Of a stretch of DNA of 42,096 nt, positions 9,984 to 20,489 are shown piece after piece. Positions within the stretch are counted from its first letter, which is position 1. Every line of letters starts with the position of its first letter. The DNA comes from Tieghemiomyces parasiticus (taxonomy: Eukaryota; Kickxellomycota; Dimargaritomycetes; Dimargaritales; Dimargaritaceae). The notes beneath the pieces were generated by a model, which did not search any database, had not been told where the DNA came from, and saw only the letters and a program-made list of their open reading frames with translations. The DNA lies in NCBI GenBank assembly GCA_027575765.1, contig JANBPT010000353.1:1-42096 (forward strand), read 5' to 3'. The translations under genes were made by a program, and so were the position numbers.

Positions 9984-12900
9984 ATGCTGGCCCAACGGCA
10001 TCCCAACCCTGGCACTGCCACTGGGTCAACAAACGGGGGCACCACGTCGCCCGTACGCAATTCAATTACGGAACTGGCCGTGGTAACGGTGGCGACGGAA
10101 GGGGAACGTCCACCACCACTAGTGGGGGCCTCAACAACTACCGTCGGGACACGACTCTATGTCTTCGCCGGCCGCCTCACCGAACCGCGCATCTTGACCA
10201 ACGACCTATTTGTCCTCGACTTGACCACCCACGTGTGGCGCAAGGTTCGCCTACAGCTCGACCGGGTCTCCGGGCTCTCCACCGACGCCAGCGTGGGCGA
10301 TGCCATTCACAACCACATCCGGCCGCGGTATTTCCATTCTGCCGTAGTGTACGGCCGACGCATCGTGTACTTTGGCGGCATGGGCCTTCTCCGCGCCAAT
10401 ACTCACGAGGTGGGGGTGCTCAACGACGTGCTAATCCTAGACACCGAGACCATGCGCTTTTCGGTTCCACGAATGACCACGGGCCTGCCACCGCCGCGAT
10501 ACGCCCACTTAGCTACGCTCATCGACCGCGACCGAATGCTGGTGTTGGGTGGCCAGGATGTGGGTACCGAGTACATGGGTGACCTGCACGTCCTAGACCT
10601 GACCACCATGGGCTGGTGCGTGTCGCGCAAACTGGACCGTAACGTCGGTATCTATCGATCCGTGGTGGCTAACGACCCGCACCACGAACGCATCATTGTC
10701 TATTCCAACCATAATTTCGGCGACGTGACTCGGTCCTTGCACGTACTCTCCGAACCCAATTGGCGGTTATCGGACCGGTCAGAGGCCATGTCCGGACCGC
10801 AACTCCCCCCAGGCCTGCGCTTCCCGACCGCCGCCCGCCTAGGGCATCACCTCCTAGTCTCAGGCACGTATATGGGCCGGGAGCCCGCCGCCTTCAAGGT
10901 ATGGGCCCTGGACCTGCGGAGTTACGTTTGGCAGGAGATCAATTGTGGTCCGCTGTTTGAGAAAGGCTCGTGGAATCGGGGGGTCCTGTGCGACTCCTTC
11001 AATCGGTTCTATGTGTTTGGCCACACTGATCGCGACCTCCTACACGACTACAATTCGCGACAGCTCAACTTTGACCACTTGCGCATTATCCACTTGGAGG
11101 CTTTTGGCCTGTTCCGACCATCGAGTCCCGTCCTACCCATGGCCGCCCAGGAACTCGGCCTGGCCCTTTTTGACCAGCCGACGTTCGCCGACGTAGAAAT
11201 TCTTTCCACGGAGGGGTTGCTGCTGGCCGTCAACTCTACGCTTCTCCGCCAGCGGTGGCCCCGGATGGCCGAGGCCCTCGCCTCCGCTACCGCGACCACC
11301 GGCGCCAGTGACCTTACCGTCCGGCCGTTACTCTGCGTACCTGAGGCCCACGACACGCTATACCAGTTCGCACGGTACCTGTACACACGGGCCTTGGACG
11401 TCGGATGCAGTACCAAACTATTGGCTGACCTGATGGGCCTGGCCGACCGGAATCAGCTCCCGGAATTGAAGAATCTATGTTCCTTGGAATTGCACCAGCG
11501 GCTGGCCCTAGACACGTCCCCACTCATCTTCGAGGGCGCTATCCGCGCCAACCACCGCGGCTTACACGTGCGATCCCTGCTATACATGTTCGACCGGCGG
11601 GAGGCCCTTTTGCGCAAGCACATGCTAATTCTGCAAGACTTACACGACGACACCCAACGCCAGATCCTCGCCTACTTCCCAGAGATCAACAAGCACTACC
11701 GCAAGCGATCCTACACCAACTCGTCGCAAAACTCAAGTTTCAGCCACTTCGCCTCCCAGAGCAACGCTTCCCTGGCATCGCGCCGCTCGCAGGAGTTAGG
11801 CCCTGGGTCGGTGGCCACGTCCGCCCCAGCTGCTGTGGCATTGAATGGTAGCGCTGGCGGCTACAGTGGGGAAATCACCGACCGACCCAGCAGCCTCGGC
11901 GTCATCCCAATCCCCATCGGTGTATCGGCGCACCGTGCCCAATCGGCTGGAGCGCTGGACCTGTCGACTGGCAGCGAGGCAGGCGGCCACCTGGGTAACT
12001 CATATGGCTCATCGGCGGGGTCTCTCCTCAACGGTATGTCTGGTCACAATGCTCACGCTGCCCCGGCCCTGTCACCCATTCAGGAGGCTGCCTCGCCCCT
12101 ACCATCCCCACACGCCGCGCCGAACGTCCCGATCCTCAAGCACTCAGCCTCGCACGCCCACCTCTCCTCCGGCGGCTGCCACGCGAGCTCCGCGGCCTCC
12201 ATCAGATCCGGGAGTGGCCGACTCGAGCACAGGTCACCCCAACTGACCGCCTTAGATATCGTAACCGGTAAGGAGCCCAAGAGCCCACGGCAAAAAACTC
12301 GTCTACTTAAACTGTCCCTTGGCAACATGTCGCCGGCCTTCTCGGGGTCGAATGGGGCTGTCTCCGGTAGTGCTGGTGGCTCAGGTAACCACACCGCAGG
12401 TCAGAGTCCTAGTCCGTCATCTATGCCCCTCAACAGTAACGGCACGTTCGGCCGCGGCAGTATCGCCAGCCAACCCGACACCCCTTCGTCTGCCACTTCG
12501 ATGGGGTCAGCCACGTTTGGCGGATACAGCGCAGCCAGTCTGGCCAACAGCTTGAAGCGGCCGTTCCTGCGGGTGGTGGGCGGAGGGACTGGGGGTCATA
12601 GTCATCGGCGTAGTGACCGGTCGCCCGATCTCTTCTCGCCTGCTCCACTTCCGAGTCCCATGGTTCCAGGTAACCACCACCCGTTTGGCGTCACCGGCAG
12701 TGCCCGACCGTACTCGCCCATCTCCCCGCCCTCTCAGCACTACACGGCATCCCCGCCACCGCCATCGTCAACCAAGAAATCGTTCATACAGTCGTTTCGG
12801 TCTTTCTCCCAGGGCGCCTCGGCTAGCGCTAGTGCGTCAGACTTAGATATAGCCGGTCGGACTTCATCGCCGTTACACCATACCCAACCAGCGGTGGCGG

Positions 12901-12992
12901 TGACAGTGGGAAACCAGGCTTCGAACTCAGCCACCCATATGGAACGGGCCGCGACGCCGCCCGCGCCCGGCCATCCTACCACCCCGCCGTGA
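9984..12992 (+). CDS. Kelch-BTB protein, Ral2/Mds3-Pmd1-like
   Basis: 1002 aa, intronless. The frame is open from 9918, but that codon is TTG; ATG 9984 (GCCATGC) is the first AUG. Kelch repeats fill about residues 50-380, with blades such as YVFAGR...LTNDLFVLDLTTHVW, VYFGGM...LNDVLILDTETM and LVLGGQ...GDLHVLDLTTMGW. A BTB-like domain follows (about 385-560: FDQPTFADVEIL, later YLYTRALD and LADLMGLADRNQLPELK). The remaining 430 residues are Ser/Gly/Pro-rich, with many S-P sites. This order matches fungal Ral2 (Ras1 activation in fission yeast) and Mds3/Pmd1 (TOR/pH signalling in budding yeast). A role in Ras or nutrient signalling is inferred from that family. The family assignment is moderately sure; the exact orthologue is not. 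Confidence 0.85.
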   Translation: MLAQRHPNPGTATGSTNGGTTSPVRNSITELAVVTVATEGERPPPLVGASTTTVGTRLYVFAGRLTEPRILTNDLFVLDLTTHVWRKVRLQLDRVSGLSTDASVGDAIHNHIRPRYFHSAVVYGRRIVYFGGMGLLRANTHEVGVLNDVLILDTETMRFSVPRMTTGLPPPRYAHLATLIDRDRMLVLGGQDVGTEYMGDLHVLDLTTMGWCVSRKLDRNVGIYRSVVANDPHHERIIVYSNHNFGDVTRSLHVLSEPNWRLSDRSEAMSGPQLPPGLRFPTAARLGHHLLVSGTYMGREPAAFKVWALDLRSYVWQEINCGPLFEKGSWNRGVLCDSFNRFYVFGHTDRDLLHDYNSRQLNFDHLRIIHLEAFGLFRPSSPVLPMAAQELGLALFDQPTFADVEILSTEGLLLAVNSTLLRQRWPRMAEALASATATTGASDLTVRPLLCVPEAHDTLYQFARYLYTRALDVGCSTKLLADLMGLADRNQLPELKNLCSLELHQRLALDTSPLIFEGAIRANHRGLHVRSLLYMFDRREALLRKHMLILQDLHDDTQRQILAYFPEINKHYRKRSYTNSSQNSSFSHFASQSNASLASRRSQELGPGSVATSAPAAVALNGSAGGYSGEITDRPSSLGVIPIPIGVSAHRAQSAGALDLSTGSEAGGHLGNSYGSSAGSLLNGMSGHNAHAAPALSPIQEAASPLPSPHAAPNVPILKHSASHAHLSSGGCHASSAASIRSGSGRLEHRSPQLTALDIVTGKEPKSPRQKTRLLKLSLGNMSPAFSGSNGAVSGSAGGSGNHTAGQSPSPSSMPLNSNGTFGRGSIASQPDTPSSATSMGSATFGGYSAASLANSLKRPFLRVVGGGTGGHSHRRSDRSPDLFSPAPLPSPMVPGNHHPFGVTGSARPYSPISPPSQHYTASPPPPSSTKKSFIQSFRSFSQGASASASASDLDIAGRTSSPLHHTQPAVAVTVGNQASNSATHMERAATPPAPGHPTTPP

Positions 12993-14072
12993 TCTGTCGC
13001 GATTGACCGGTTCGAGCTTCCCCCTCCCCCACCTTACCTAAACGACCAGCAGCGGCGGGGAGGGGTGGTGGCGACCGCGCTGGTCTGAGTCGGACCGTCC
13101 CCGTTGACCCAGCAATCGGCACTAATACCACCACGTTATTACCGTCGTCATCTTCAGCTATGGGACCCAAGGGTAATAACCCATACTCCGTCTATGTCAT
13201 GTAAAAACACACACACACACACACACATATACACCCACGAACGCTACCCCAAGCCTACTTATCCCAGTCCCTTACCGACTTTCCGCGCCTCAATCCATGC
13301 AATGTTTACTCGGGCTTATCCTCTAGCGACCTTCGATACACCCTTTTCGTATAGCCCTTCGCCCGTCTATCGTATATTTTCTACCCGACTCCGACCCCTT
13401 ACTCCGCCCGCTCACTCTTTCCTTATATAACTTATTCACCATTATCATCATTGCCTGGTCTTGCTGGTAGCTGCAACCTATGTACCACCTTTTTTTTGTC
13501 AATGCATCTCTACCATCGTTGTTATTCCCTTCTCTTTACACGCGATTTCAGACGTGCTTAATCACTATAGTGAACGGGTTACTAAGGGAAACGGGTATGA
13601 GAGTCGTTAAGTTACTAACCTTCCTGCCTCGAGTTATCATAGCTGTTGCCCGTTTCGTTTGGGTCATTTCGTTACTTTCCATGATGACAACCAGTGTAGG
13701 AATGGTTTATTGAACCCGATGTATTGCCAAAGTGAGGTCAGATTGATTAGATGCTTTGGCATGCGTATACTAATGTTTTGGTAGGAGCTGGGATGAATTT
13801 AGGTTTAAGGTGGGATGCTAGGTGGTTTAGGAATAAATAGGCATGGAAATTAGGACCAAAGCGGGCGGATGGAGAGGGGAGGGGCCGCACAGCTCTTAAA
13901 GTACATTTAAAAAGGTCGAGCAGGGTTAGGAATCAAAATCGATACTGTTTTTTTTTCAGTGAAGGGAGGGGGGTAACGATGAATCCTGGAAGACACGTCG
14001 TGGGGGAGCAGTAAGGCTTAACAACCAATCAGGAAATGGTTAGCAAGGGGAGAGGGGAAATGAGGGGGAGAA
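12993..14072. other. Convergent intergenic region (kelch / beta-tubulin)
   Basis: 3' flanks of two convergent genes. AT-rich tracts (for example around 13420-13520 and 13800-13960) could hold polyadenylation signals. A dinucleotide repeat is listed separately. A 77-codon hydrophobic frame at 13480-13713 starts with ATG but is T-rich and looks like chance. No gene is supported. Confidence 0.45.
13207..13226 (+). repeat. (AC)10 microsatellite
   Basis: Ten AC units followed by ATAT, in the 3' flank of the kelch gene. A likely length-polymorphic marker. Confidence 0.9.
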
Positions 14073-15449
14073 CTACTGATCGTAGTGCTCCTCACCGTAA
14101 ACTTCTTGGCCCATCTCCTCACCTTCGTAGAGAATGTCACCCTCAGCACCATCATCCTCAGCGGAAGCGTCCTGGTACTGGATGTATTCGGAGATCAAGT
14201 CGGCCATATTGGACTCGGCCTCGGTGAACTCCATCTCATCCATGCCCTCATCGGTGTACCAATGCAAAAAGGCCTTGCGACGGAACATGGCGGTGAACTG
14301 CTCCATGGTGCGCTTGAACAACGCCTGGATGGCGGTACTGTTGCCAACAAAGGTCGACGACATGGTAAGGCCTGGCGGAGGGATATCACACATGGCGGTC
14401 TTGACGTTACTGGGGATCCACTCGACAAACTGGGAGCTATTCTTCTGTTGGATCTGGGTCATCTGGTCCTCAACCTCACGTTGGGACAGATTACCACGGT
14501 AGATGGCGGTGACGGCGAGGTAGCGGCCGTGACGCGGATCACAAGCGGCCATCATGTTCCGCGGGTCAAACATTTGGCTGTTGAGCTCGGCCACCGATAA
14601 GTTGCGGAACGACGTCGAGACGGACGCGCTGAGTGGGGCGTAGCCGACGAGGAAGAAATGGAGACGTGGGAAGGGGACCAGGTTGACGGCCATCTTGCGC
14701 AGGTCGGCGTTGAGCTGGCCGGGGAAGCGCAAGCAAGTGGTGACACCGGACATAACGTCGGTCACCAACCGGTTGAGATGCGAGTAGGTGGGTGCGGAGA
14801 TCTTGAGGGTGTTTTGACAGATATCGTAGAGGGCCTGGTTGTCGATACAGAAAGTCTGGTCCGAGTTCTCCACCAGTTGGTGCACCGACAGGGTGGCGTT
14901 GTACGGTTCCACGATGGTGTCAGAGACCTTCGGGGATGGAAGTACCGAGAAGGTCGCCATCATGCGGTCCGGATACTCCTCGCGGATCTTGCTCACCAGC
15001 AGGGTCCCCATCCCCGAACCCGTACCACCACCCAGGGAATGAGTGACCTGGAACCCCTGGAGACTGTCGCAGTTCTCGACCTCCTTACGTGTAGCATCTA
15101 GGACGCGGTCAACGATTTCGGCACCCTCGGTGTAGTGACCCTTAGCCCAATTATTACCGGCGCCGTTTTGAGCGTTGATGAAGTTGTCCGGGCGGAAGAG
15201 AGTACCAAGGGAGCTGGCTTTCACAGCGTCGAGGGCTCCAGGCTCCAGGTCGACCAGAACCGACCGTGGAACGTACTTGCTCGAGGCAACCTCGGAGAAG
15301 TACACATCGAGGCGCGAGCACTGGATGTCAGTTGTGCCATTGTAGTGGCCGTCGCCGTCGAGCCCGTGTTCCTGCGTGATGGTCTCCCAGAATTTGGTAC
15401 CCACCTGGTTGCCGCACTGGCCGACCTGAAGCTGGATGATTTCTCTCAT
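14073..15449 (-). CDS. Beta-tubulin
   Basis: 458 aa, the beta subunit of the alpha/beta tubulin dimer that builds microtubules. The start is fixed by the canonical MREI N-terminus at 15449; the frame continues further upstream but without another ATG. Visible features include QCGNQ near the N-terminus and the GTP-binding [10 protein letters not shown] loop. The [13 protein letters not shown] and C-terminal [22 protein letters not shown] blocks are also present. The tail is acidic (EDDGAEGD...EGEEMGQE), which is where motors and MAPs bind. Several positions differ from common fungal beta-tubulins (for example [20 protein letters not shown], where [20 protein letters not shown] is usual), and the tail is long. 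No intron is present, whereas many fungal beta-tubulins have early introns. It could be one of several paralogues. Confidence 0.95.
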   Translation of the reverse strand: MREIIQLQVGQCGNQVGTKFWETITQEHGLDGDGHYNGTTDIQCSRLDVYFSEVASSKYVPRSVLVDLEPGALDAVKASSLGTLFRPDNFINAQNGAGNNWAKGHYTEGAEIVDRVLDATRKEVENCDSLQGFQVTHSLGGGTGSGMGTLLVSKIREEYPDRMMATFSVLPSPKVSDTIVEPYNATLSVHQLVENSDQTFCIDNQALYDICQNTLKISAPTYSHLNRLVTDVMSGVTTCLRFPGQLNADLRKMAVNLVPFPRLHFFLVGYAPLSASVSTSFRNLSVAELNSQMFDPRNMMAACDPRHGRYLAVTAIYRGNLSQREVEDQMTQIQQKNSSQFVEWIPSNVKTAMCDIPPPGLTMSSTFVGNSTAIQALFKRTMEQFTAMFRRKAFLHWYTDEGMDEMEFTEAESNMADLISEYIQYQDASAEDDGAEGDILYEGEEMGQEVYGEEHYDQ

Positions 15450-16302
15450 GTTGGCGGAATAGGGGGAGGGCTGAAGAGTGTGTGTGGGGGGAGGGGAGGG
15501 GGTCACCCAGTCGAAGCCGTAGTTAGAATACTGCTTTCCGAAATTAGAGTGGCTGTATGTCAACGACTGGCCTGCTCGGCGGCCTTTGATGCTTACCAGA
15601 AATAAGCAGTAGATAGTCAGAGGAGGGTTATGGAATGGATTCGGATGGGCGTCTAAGTCTGAGCCAATGGAAAGCGACTAGTGGAAGGAATAAGGAAAAC
15701 GCCGGGCTAAGCATTAAGAAGCCAGGATCGGAGTGAAAATACAAATGGAAAGGTGATGCTGTCGAGAGGGTGGACAGGGGCGGAGGTCGGATTATAAATT
15801 GTCTCCTACACAACGCTGCCATTACCGCCCCAACGCATCCGTTGGCCACCAGTCGCGGAACTAACGCAGCCGACACCAAGGTCGCCACTGATTGTAGCAT
15901 ATTTTCCTTCCCCCCCTTCATCTCATTTTAACCACTCATTCAAATTGGCCACCACCACCACCGAGTAACGGCTGCCTCCGAGGTATCCTGTGGGGAGGAC
16001 TGTGCTGACGACCACACTGGATTGACCTGTTCCATCGTGTCCCCCCTTCACTTTTCCTAACCCACCTCCGCACATGACACTCCCATTGCCACCAAGTCAG
16101 CGAAAGCGGGTAAAGTGGGGGGTAGAGCATAGATATTCAACACTAATATTAACCACACTGGAAACAAGGAAGTTGGATACTAGTGGGCTTCATAAGCACC
16201 CCCTCACCACCCCCTAAATATCGTTTCCCACTCTCTCAGTAGGCCGCTGCCGCGTGCGGCCAGGTAGTTTACCCGCCTGCCCGTATCTAACTCCAAGAGC
16301 AG

Positions 16303-16527
16303 ATGCCCGGCAGCACAGGGAGGCGGGAGGACAAGAGTACACTGGTACACCTCTGGATGTGCCTTGACTCACACCCGCTTACCACAAGGGAGAGCGGCCT
16401 CGGCGTCAACCACCTGGGCACCTTAGACGTAACCACCCCGCCAGAGTCGTCCACACAGCCTACCGACAACGTTATCATGGCTGCACTACTGGCCTTATCT
16501 GATTTAGTCACGAACGAGTTTCACTAG
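16303..16527 (+). CDS. Hypothetical 74-aa reading frame
   Basis: ATG 16303 to TAG 16527. The composition looks protein-like (LVHLWMCLDSHPL, then NVIMAALLALSDLVTNEF), but there is no known motif and no splice signal I would trust. It is the best short frame in a large gene-poor stretch. Chance is the simpler explanation. Confidence 0.15.
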   Translation: MPGSTGRREDKSTLVHLWMCLDSHPLTTRESGLGVNHLGTLDVTTPPESSTQPTDNVIMAALLALSDLVTNEFH

Positions 16528-19500
16528 GCGCTTGTGGTTCAAACTAGGGAGTAGCTAGTAGCGATGAGGCCGTACCACTGAATAACGGATGAGCCGGGCG
16601 ATAACGGGTATTGTCTTTCTAGAGAGTTGAGGCACCTTAGGGGTGGCCATGCCTCGGTGGATAGAGGGCGGCCGGGACTGATCCAAGAACTCTGCAGCTT
16701 TGGCGTCATAAGCTGCATTGACCATCCCCATACAATTAATCGATACAGCCGCCAGCTACTCAGCCCCTTCTCCTTTATCTTGACTCACTAAATTTCATAT
16801 CTGGCGAGAGGGCTATCGAGGGACAGTTAGATTGGAATGGCAAAGCCATCGGGCCACTTGATGCAAACCAGGCGATAGCAGTTGTAGCGAAGGGGATGGG
16901 CAGCTGCGTTCGAATATATCAGCGGAGGCACCGCTGCTAGTAAAGGCAGAGGGGGGCAAATATAGGACCCATCAACCCCCCAACCTTCCAGCCGTAATCC
17001 TGCCAAGGCAACCCTACAACATTGACCAGGCACCCGCTGTTCTGCCGCCGTCTGGGGATTTTAAGCACCACTACCCCCTCACAGTCTACTCTCTTTCCGC
17101 TTGATGTCAATCCCCTGGCACAGTGACAAGAAGAAAAATTAGAACCGCCAACGTTAAAACGGACTTGTAGGTGGCAGGGTAAAGATCACCTGGAAATAGT
17201 ATGGCGGCTTGGGGTGAAGCTATGTAATATGGCACGGCAGCGCCTCACTTTCCCAACGACATTCGAGGTCTCGAGCGACTGTGAGGGCGCATGCTTCAGG
17301 CATAGGGATCAGTTGAACTCCGCCCACGTCCCTATCGTACCTGGTGGGCAAGCGCGGATCGGCTGTGGTTTAGCTCAGGCCTCTCCGTTTAGCTTTGGCA
17401 ACATTGCTCACCCCCTTCACAGCCTCATCCCAATATAGCACACATGACCTGTCAACACGAATATAGCCTGGTTCGTAGACTTAATGGGCCAAAAAGCCCA
17501 TCGTTTCTGGGGTATGTTATGTCACACTCACACGCCACTAGGCACGATAGTAACCTGTGGGATCAGCTCCAAACCTTCCCCAAGCTGCCTTGTTGTGACC
17601 TACAAATTACCCAGCGGTTGGGGGGGAGGTACAAGTGGCTGCCATGACGGCTGCCTACTGGTGGTTGCAGGATGCACTGCTGCACACGATTAGTGGCTGG
17701 TAGGGCAGGACCGTAACGCTCCTCAGTTTCACAAGTGGGGAAGAGGTAGACGGGAGACCGTACCTGAGTCAGGCCCAGCGGCTGAAACCGGTGCAAACTA
17801 CGAAGGGGACTAGGGGCGGCCTGCTGTCCCTGCCCGTACGTCCAACTGGGCTTGGCAGTTGCAGAATATAGACCTGCCTTACAAGAGGCACCGCATTAAG
17901 AAACCTATCACTTTTTTTGGGGGGGGAGACAAGGGACGTTTCAGGTGTCTTGTGCGATATAATCAGAATTGCCACTGGGAGGGGAGGAATATGAGCCAGC
18001 ACCTGTTTCCTCCGGGACAGGCCCGTGGCCCGAGAGGCGAAGGGAGAGCAGAAACGCCATCAGGGAACCCGAGCCACGCCACAGCCTTCCCCTCTTCTCC
18101 CGTAAAGTCTGGGCCGCGTCCATAGCCAAGTCTATGGACTGCACAGACGAGAACGTCTCTGCCCATAGATTAGAGGCGTGATGGATGGCCAGTATTGCCC
18201 TTCCTGGGTGGGCAGTAAGGAACGACTCTCCTTTACCCATTGCCAAGTCAACTCACTCCTCTGGGGGCGCCTGCCGTCCCAATGCTTTCCGAACCACGCC
18301 TTCTCCACACCAGAATTCTTTTATTTCGAGCTGGACGCGAGATGGCCTTGCTACATACACAGAATAGACGCAACTATTATGCGACAGTAATAAACTGACC
18401 CTTCCTCCTCCTTCTGTACCCATTGGCCCGCGGTCAAAGGAACAGCGGTAGGGAGGCGGGATCCCCAGCAGTTCGGGTATCCGGGCCAATAACCGCCGTT
18501 CCGATGGCCCATCTGCCATTACCTCGTAGCACCAGTACGTGTAAACGAGGCGCGTTATGTCTCTGCCTCCTCCGGCGAACCCAACTGCCCTCTCCCGGTT
18601 ACTGTGGCGGCTTCGTCATTGCTGAGCTCATGATGAAAAGGCTAGGCGAATGGCAGATGGCTCAATGATGTCCGACTGACCGGTGTGGGTGGGGTGGCTA
18701 CGCATACTGACCACGTTGATTTATTTGGACCCGGGCTAAATACATTGTACGTCACCTGGGAGATGTAGATGGTTGACGAAGTGGTCTCATGATTAATACC
18801 CCTGTGGGCGATCGATGATACCCAGCCGCCGCCTCGCGCACGCCGAGCCTCAAAAACTCCATTGGTATCAGGCGGAAGGGACGTTGAGGGCCACTCCCTG
18901 GTGACGGGCCTTTAGTCCCCCCCTCTTCACAGTCCTCTAGGCCCTACAGGCCACCTTGTCTGGTCGATAAGTGCACTGCTCCGCCTTGTCAGCTCCACCT
19001 CTGGCAGTCTAGCTCACCTCTTCGCCTGACCGACCCCCTGACTCGCTATTGTCGTGTTTACCACCCTGCCCCCTTTTACCTACCTTTACGTACTATTGCT
19101 CTAGAAACAAACCTCCCTCAGCGCCTCGTTCCTTTACCGTCGCGGCTACCCTGCATTCCTCACGTGTGCGATCGCCCAGCGGGCTGCGACTACAAATCCC
19201 GCATCTGCCACCTCCCTTGTCTAGCCTTCTTCAACGAATCGAAGCGTGTTACACCAACGACGTGACCACCACCCAACCGTCCTGCTTAGCCTACCAGCCT
19301 TCGCACTGGTGTCGAGACCGTGCAACGTATCGCCCGTTCCCGATAAGGTAGGAAGCATCGAGCCGGGTGCATAGGCGTCGTTAGGCCGGCCATCGGCGGC
19401 AGACAGCGAGGGATACAGCGACGCGAGTTAGGACAGCTCAGTCCAGAACGAACCCAGCGTGAGGGCAGTGGCTGATTTAACCCTCCCCACGGCCCAGTCC

Positions 19501-19673
19501 TTTGGTAGTGCACCTTTTCCCTTGAGTTTAAACTAGGGATACCTGTGTGCGTATAAATTCTCCGGCTAAACTAGTGCAGTATTGTTTTCCTTCCTGTACG
19601 GCATTTTATCATTAACCACTTGCACCCGAAGGTCAACATACGTGCTGTAGCTGCTGCGCCGCACGTGGTACCT

Positions 19674-19685
19674 CCCCCCCCCCCC
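19674..19685 (+). repeat. Poly-C tract (C12)
   Basis: Twelve consecutive C residues in intergenic DNA. Possibly length-variable; no function evident. Confidence 0.85.
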
Positions 19686-20489
19686 GAGAAGCAGGTAAGT
19701 ACCCGAGTTAGCGCTCCTTGGTTTTAATGGCCTGGTACTGGGCTGCGTCCCTTGCATATGGGTTCAGGCTGCGCCCTATCTCAGAGCTGGTCAATTACAG
19801 GCTCTTCTACCACTCGACTTTGCTTCTCTGGATGGTGCGCATGTTTCTGATGAGACGCCAGTGTCCGAGATCCCGCCACCAGGCGGAGCGAATGAGCTTG
19901 CATGCGGGGCTGGCAGGGTGAGGAAGAGGCGGCAAGTCGTCGGAAGGGGGCCGTTAGACCTCCCACAGGACGGATAAATAAACGCGTGCGCTGGCAAGGT
20001 CGCGCATTTCCTTCGACTCCACCACCAGCGCAGCTCAACAACCCGTCCAGCACCACACACCGCCGCGGAGTTTGCAGCGCCTCTAGGTTGGCCCTCGACC
20101 CGCCCCAAACCGCCCTGGCTACCGATCATCAAGACCTCGACCCCTCACACCTCCTGCCCCCACGTCACCCGCCAGGCGTTTCCGGGCTTGTGTGTCTTAC
20201 TTCGGTTTCTAGTCGACACACCGGGCTAACCTCACACTCTCCCCTCGCCCTTGCTCTACCCCCCCCGCTGCCCCTCATCTCCCCGGCCCCGGGCATCTTT
20301 ACCACTCTGATGAATCCTCCATTCGACTCCCTGGTCCAGTCCACAATCTCCTCGAGCAGCTTCTTTCACTGCTTTGTCCACCTGGTTCCATTCCACAATT
20401 CGCCCTACCGATCCTCATTCACGACTCGTGCTCTATCCACTCCCTCTCCTCATCCCCTCTGCTGCCCTCACTAGCCTACCACCGTCAAC

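Larger units (their letters stand above)
15450..20489. other. Long gene-poor intergenic region
   Basis: About 5 kb between the divergent beta-tubulin and Osh-like genes. CpG content is normal, so this is not like the silenced transposon blocks. Open frames are short (up to 190 codons, next to the Osh gene) and lack recognisable domains. The stretch before 20490 is pyrimidine-rich, as expected for a fungal promoter and 5' UTR. Homopolymers occur (T7-G8 near 17911-17926, C12 at 19674-19685). I found no tRNA, 5S copy or transposon protein. Fast-evolving spliced genes or non-coding RNAs could hide here. Confidence 0.4.

Noticed and set aside
9647..10582. 311-codon frame overlapping the kelch gene start
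   Set aside because: Different frame from the kelch domains, composition without domains; a shadow of GC-rich coding DNA.
13480..13713. 77-codon hydrophobic ATG frame
   Set aside because: T-rich 3' flank DNA easily gives hydrophobic translations; no context or motif supports it.
14085..14600. 171-codon frame on the plus strand
   Set aside because: Antisense to the beta-tubulin coding sequence.
19902..20474. 190-codon frame before the Osh-like gene
   Set aside because: Pyrimidine-rich promoter/5' UTR; Ser/Pro/His-rich translation without domain. A 5' exon cannot be fully excluded, but exon 1 at 20490 starts well on its own.
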